Part shown: positions 63,598 through 64,000 of the stretch, in pieces
How the letters are laid out: the number at the start of each line of letters is the position of its first letter
Numbering within the stretch: the stretch's first letter is position 1
From: Sindora glabra
Taxonomy: Eukaryota; Streptophyta; Magnoliopsida; Fabales; Fabaceae
Reading direction: 5' to 3'
DNA length: 64,000 nt
Assembly (NCBI GenBank): GCA_020226215.1
Contig: CM035225.1
Coordinates: 13,961,868-14,025,867 of the forward strand
Translations under genes and position numbers: made by a program
Notes under the pieces: model-generated
The model's database searches: none
Told to the model about the DNA's origin: nothing
Seen by the model: only the letters and a program-made list of their open reading frames with translations

Positions 63598-64000
63598 TAT
63601 ATATATTTTTTCCCAAGCTTAAAAATAAATGTAAAAAAAGAATTGTTTTATGTTTTTAACACAAATCTCTGCACTAACTCAAATGATATTGCTTAAATTC
63701 AAAATTTGCACGCGTAAATGTAAAGAATAATAGGTATAAATTTTGATCCTAGGTAAAGTAGTGCTTTAGGTAAATTAATACTCATTCCTTGTCAATAATG
63801 AAAAACTTCACCAATATATTTCTATCGCAATAAGTTCAAGTGAACAATTAATTGAAAAAGAAATGGTATTTATATTTGAACGGACAAGAATAGAAAGGAA
63901 GAAGCAGTATTTTAAACATCGGATTAAACATCAAACCGGAAAGGCTTTTGATTCATAGTTTGAATAATTCAATTGATTAAATTAATAGCTAGACCAAATA
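63598..64000. other. AT-rich right flank, no gene seen
   Basis: Nothing recognisable beyond the Gypsy-like right LTR. Confidence 0.5.

Overview
The window is nuclear DNA from a flowering plant, most likely a eudicot. It is very AT-rich, its genes have GT-AG introns, and it is full of plant-type Copia, Gypsy, L1-LINE and MITE sequence. I cannot name the species. Only three intact protein-coding genes are supported, spread over 64 kb: a GPI-anchored lipid-transfer (xylogen-like) protein on + at 18.9-20.7 kb, an intronless plastid-type J-domain protein on + at 42.9-43.4 kb, and a 13-coding-exon group 1 sulfate transporter on - at 51.3-56.8 kb. For both multi-exon genes every splice phase closes and the predicted protein has the family's usual length.

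Layout. 0.4-5.9 kb: a Copia element in minus orientation with nearly identical 480 bp LTRs, a TATAA target duplication and a badly decayed gag-pol. 6.2-10.8 kb: L1-LINE remnants on minus, with a short GC-richer gene-like scrap between them. 10.8-18.7 kb: AT-rich intergenic DNA with a hAT-type MITE (8 bp target duplication) and a second MITE-like block. 18.8-20.7 kb: LTPG gene. 21.8-29.8 kb: a long decayed L1-LINE on minus, split by a 1.66 kb solo LTR flanked by CAATG. 30-36 kb: tandem and dispersed repeats, including a ~166 bp satellite-like array, a degenerate hexamer array and a 480 bp direct repeat. 36-42.8 kb: AT-rich, no gene seen. 42.8-45.3 kb: DnaJ gene followed by two MITE-like elements, one with a duplicated left end. 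47.8-49.4 kb: a truncated LINE ORF2 with a well-preserved RNase H domain. 50.3-51.0 kb: a MITE. 51.3-57.0 kb: sulfate transporter gene and its promoter. 59.8-63.6 kb: an old Gypsy-like non-autonomous element with diverged LTRs and an internal ~57 bp minisatellite.

The three genes show no sign of acting in one pathway. One product is predicted at the cell wall/plasma membrane, one in the plastid, and one is a plasma-membrane sulfate importer. I found no convincing new biological system. The points most worth a second look are the contrast between young LTRs and a dead interior in the Copia element, internal tandem repeats inside two retroelements, the satellite-like array, the duplicated MITE end, and four long poly-C/poly-G runs that may be assembly or sequencing artefacts.
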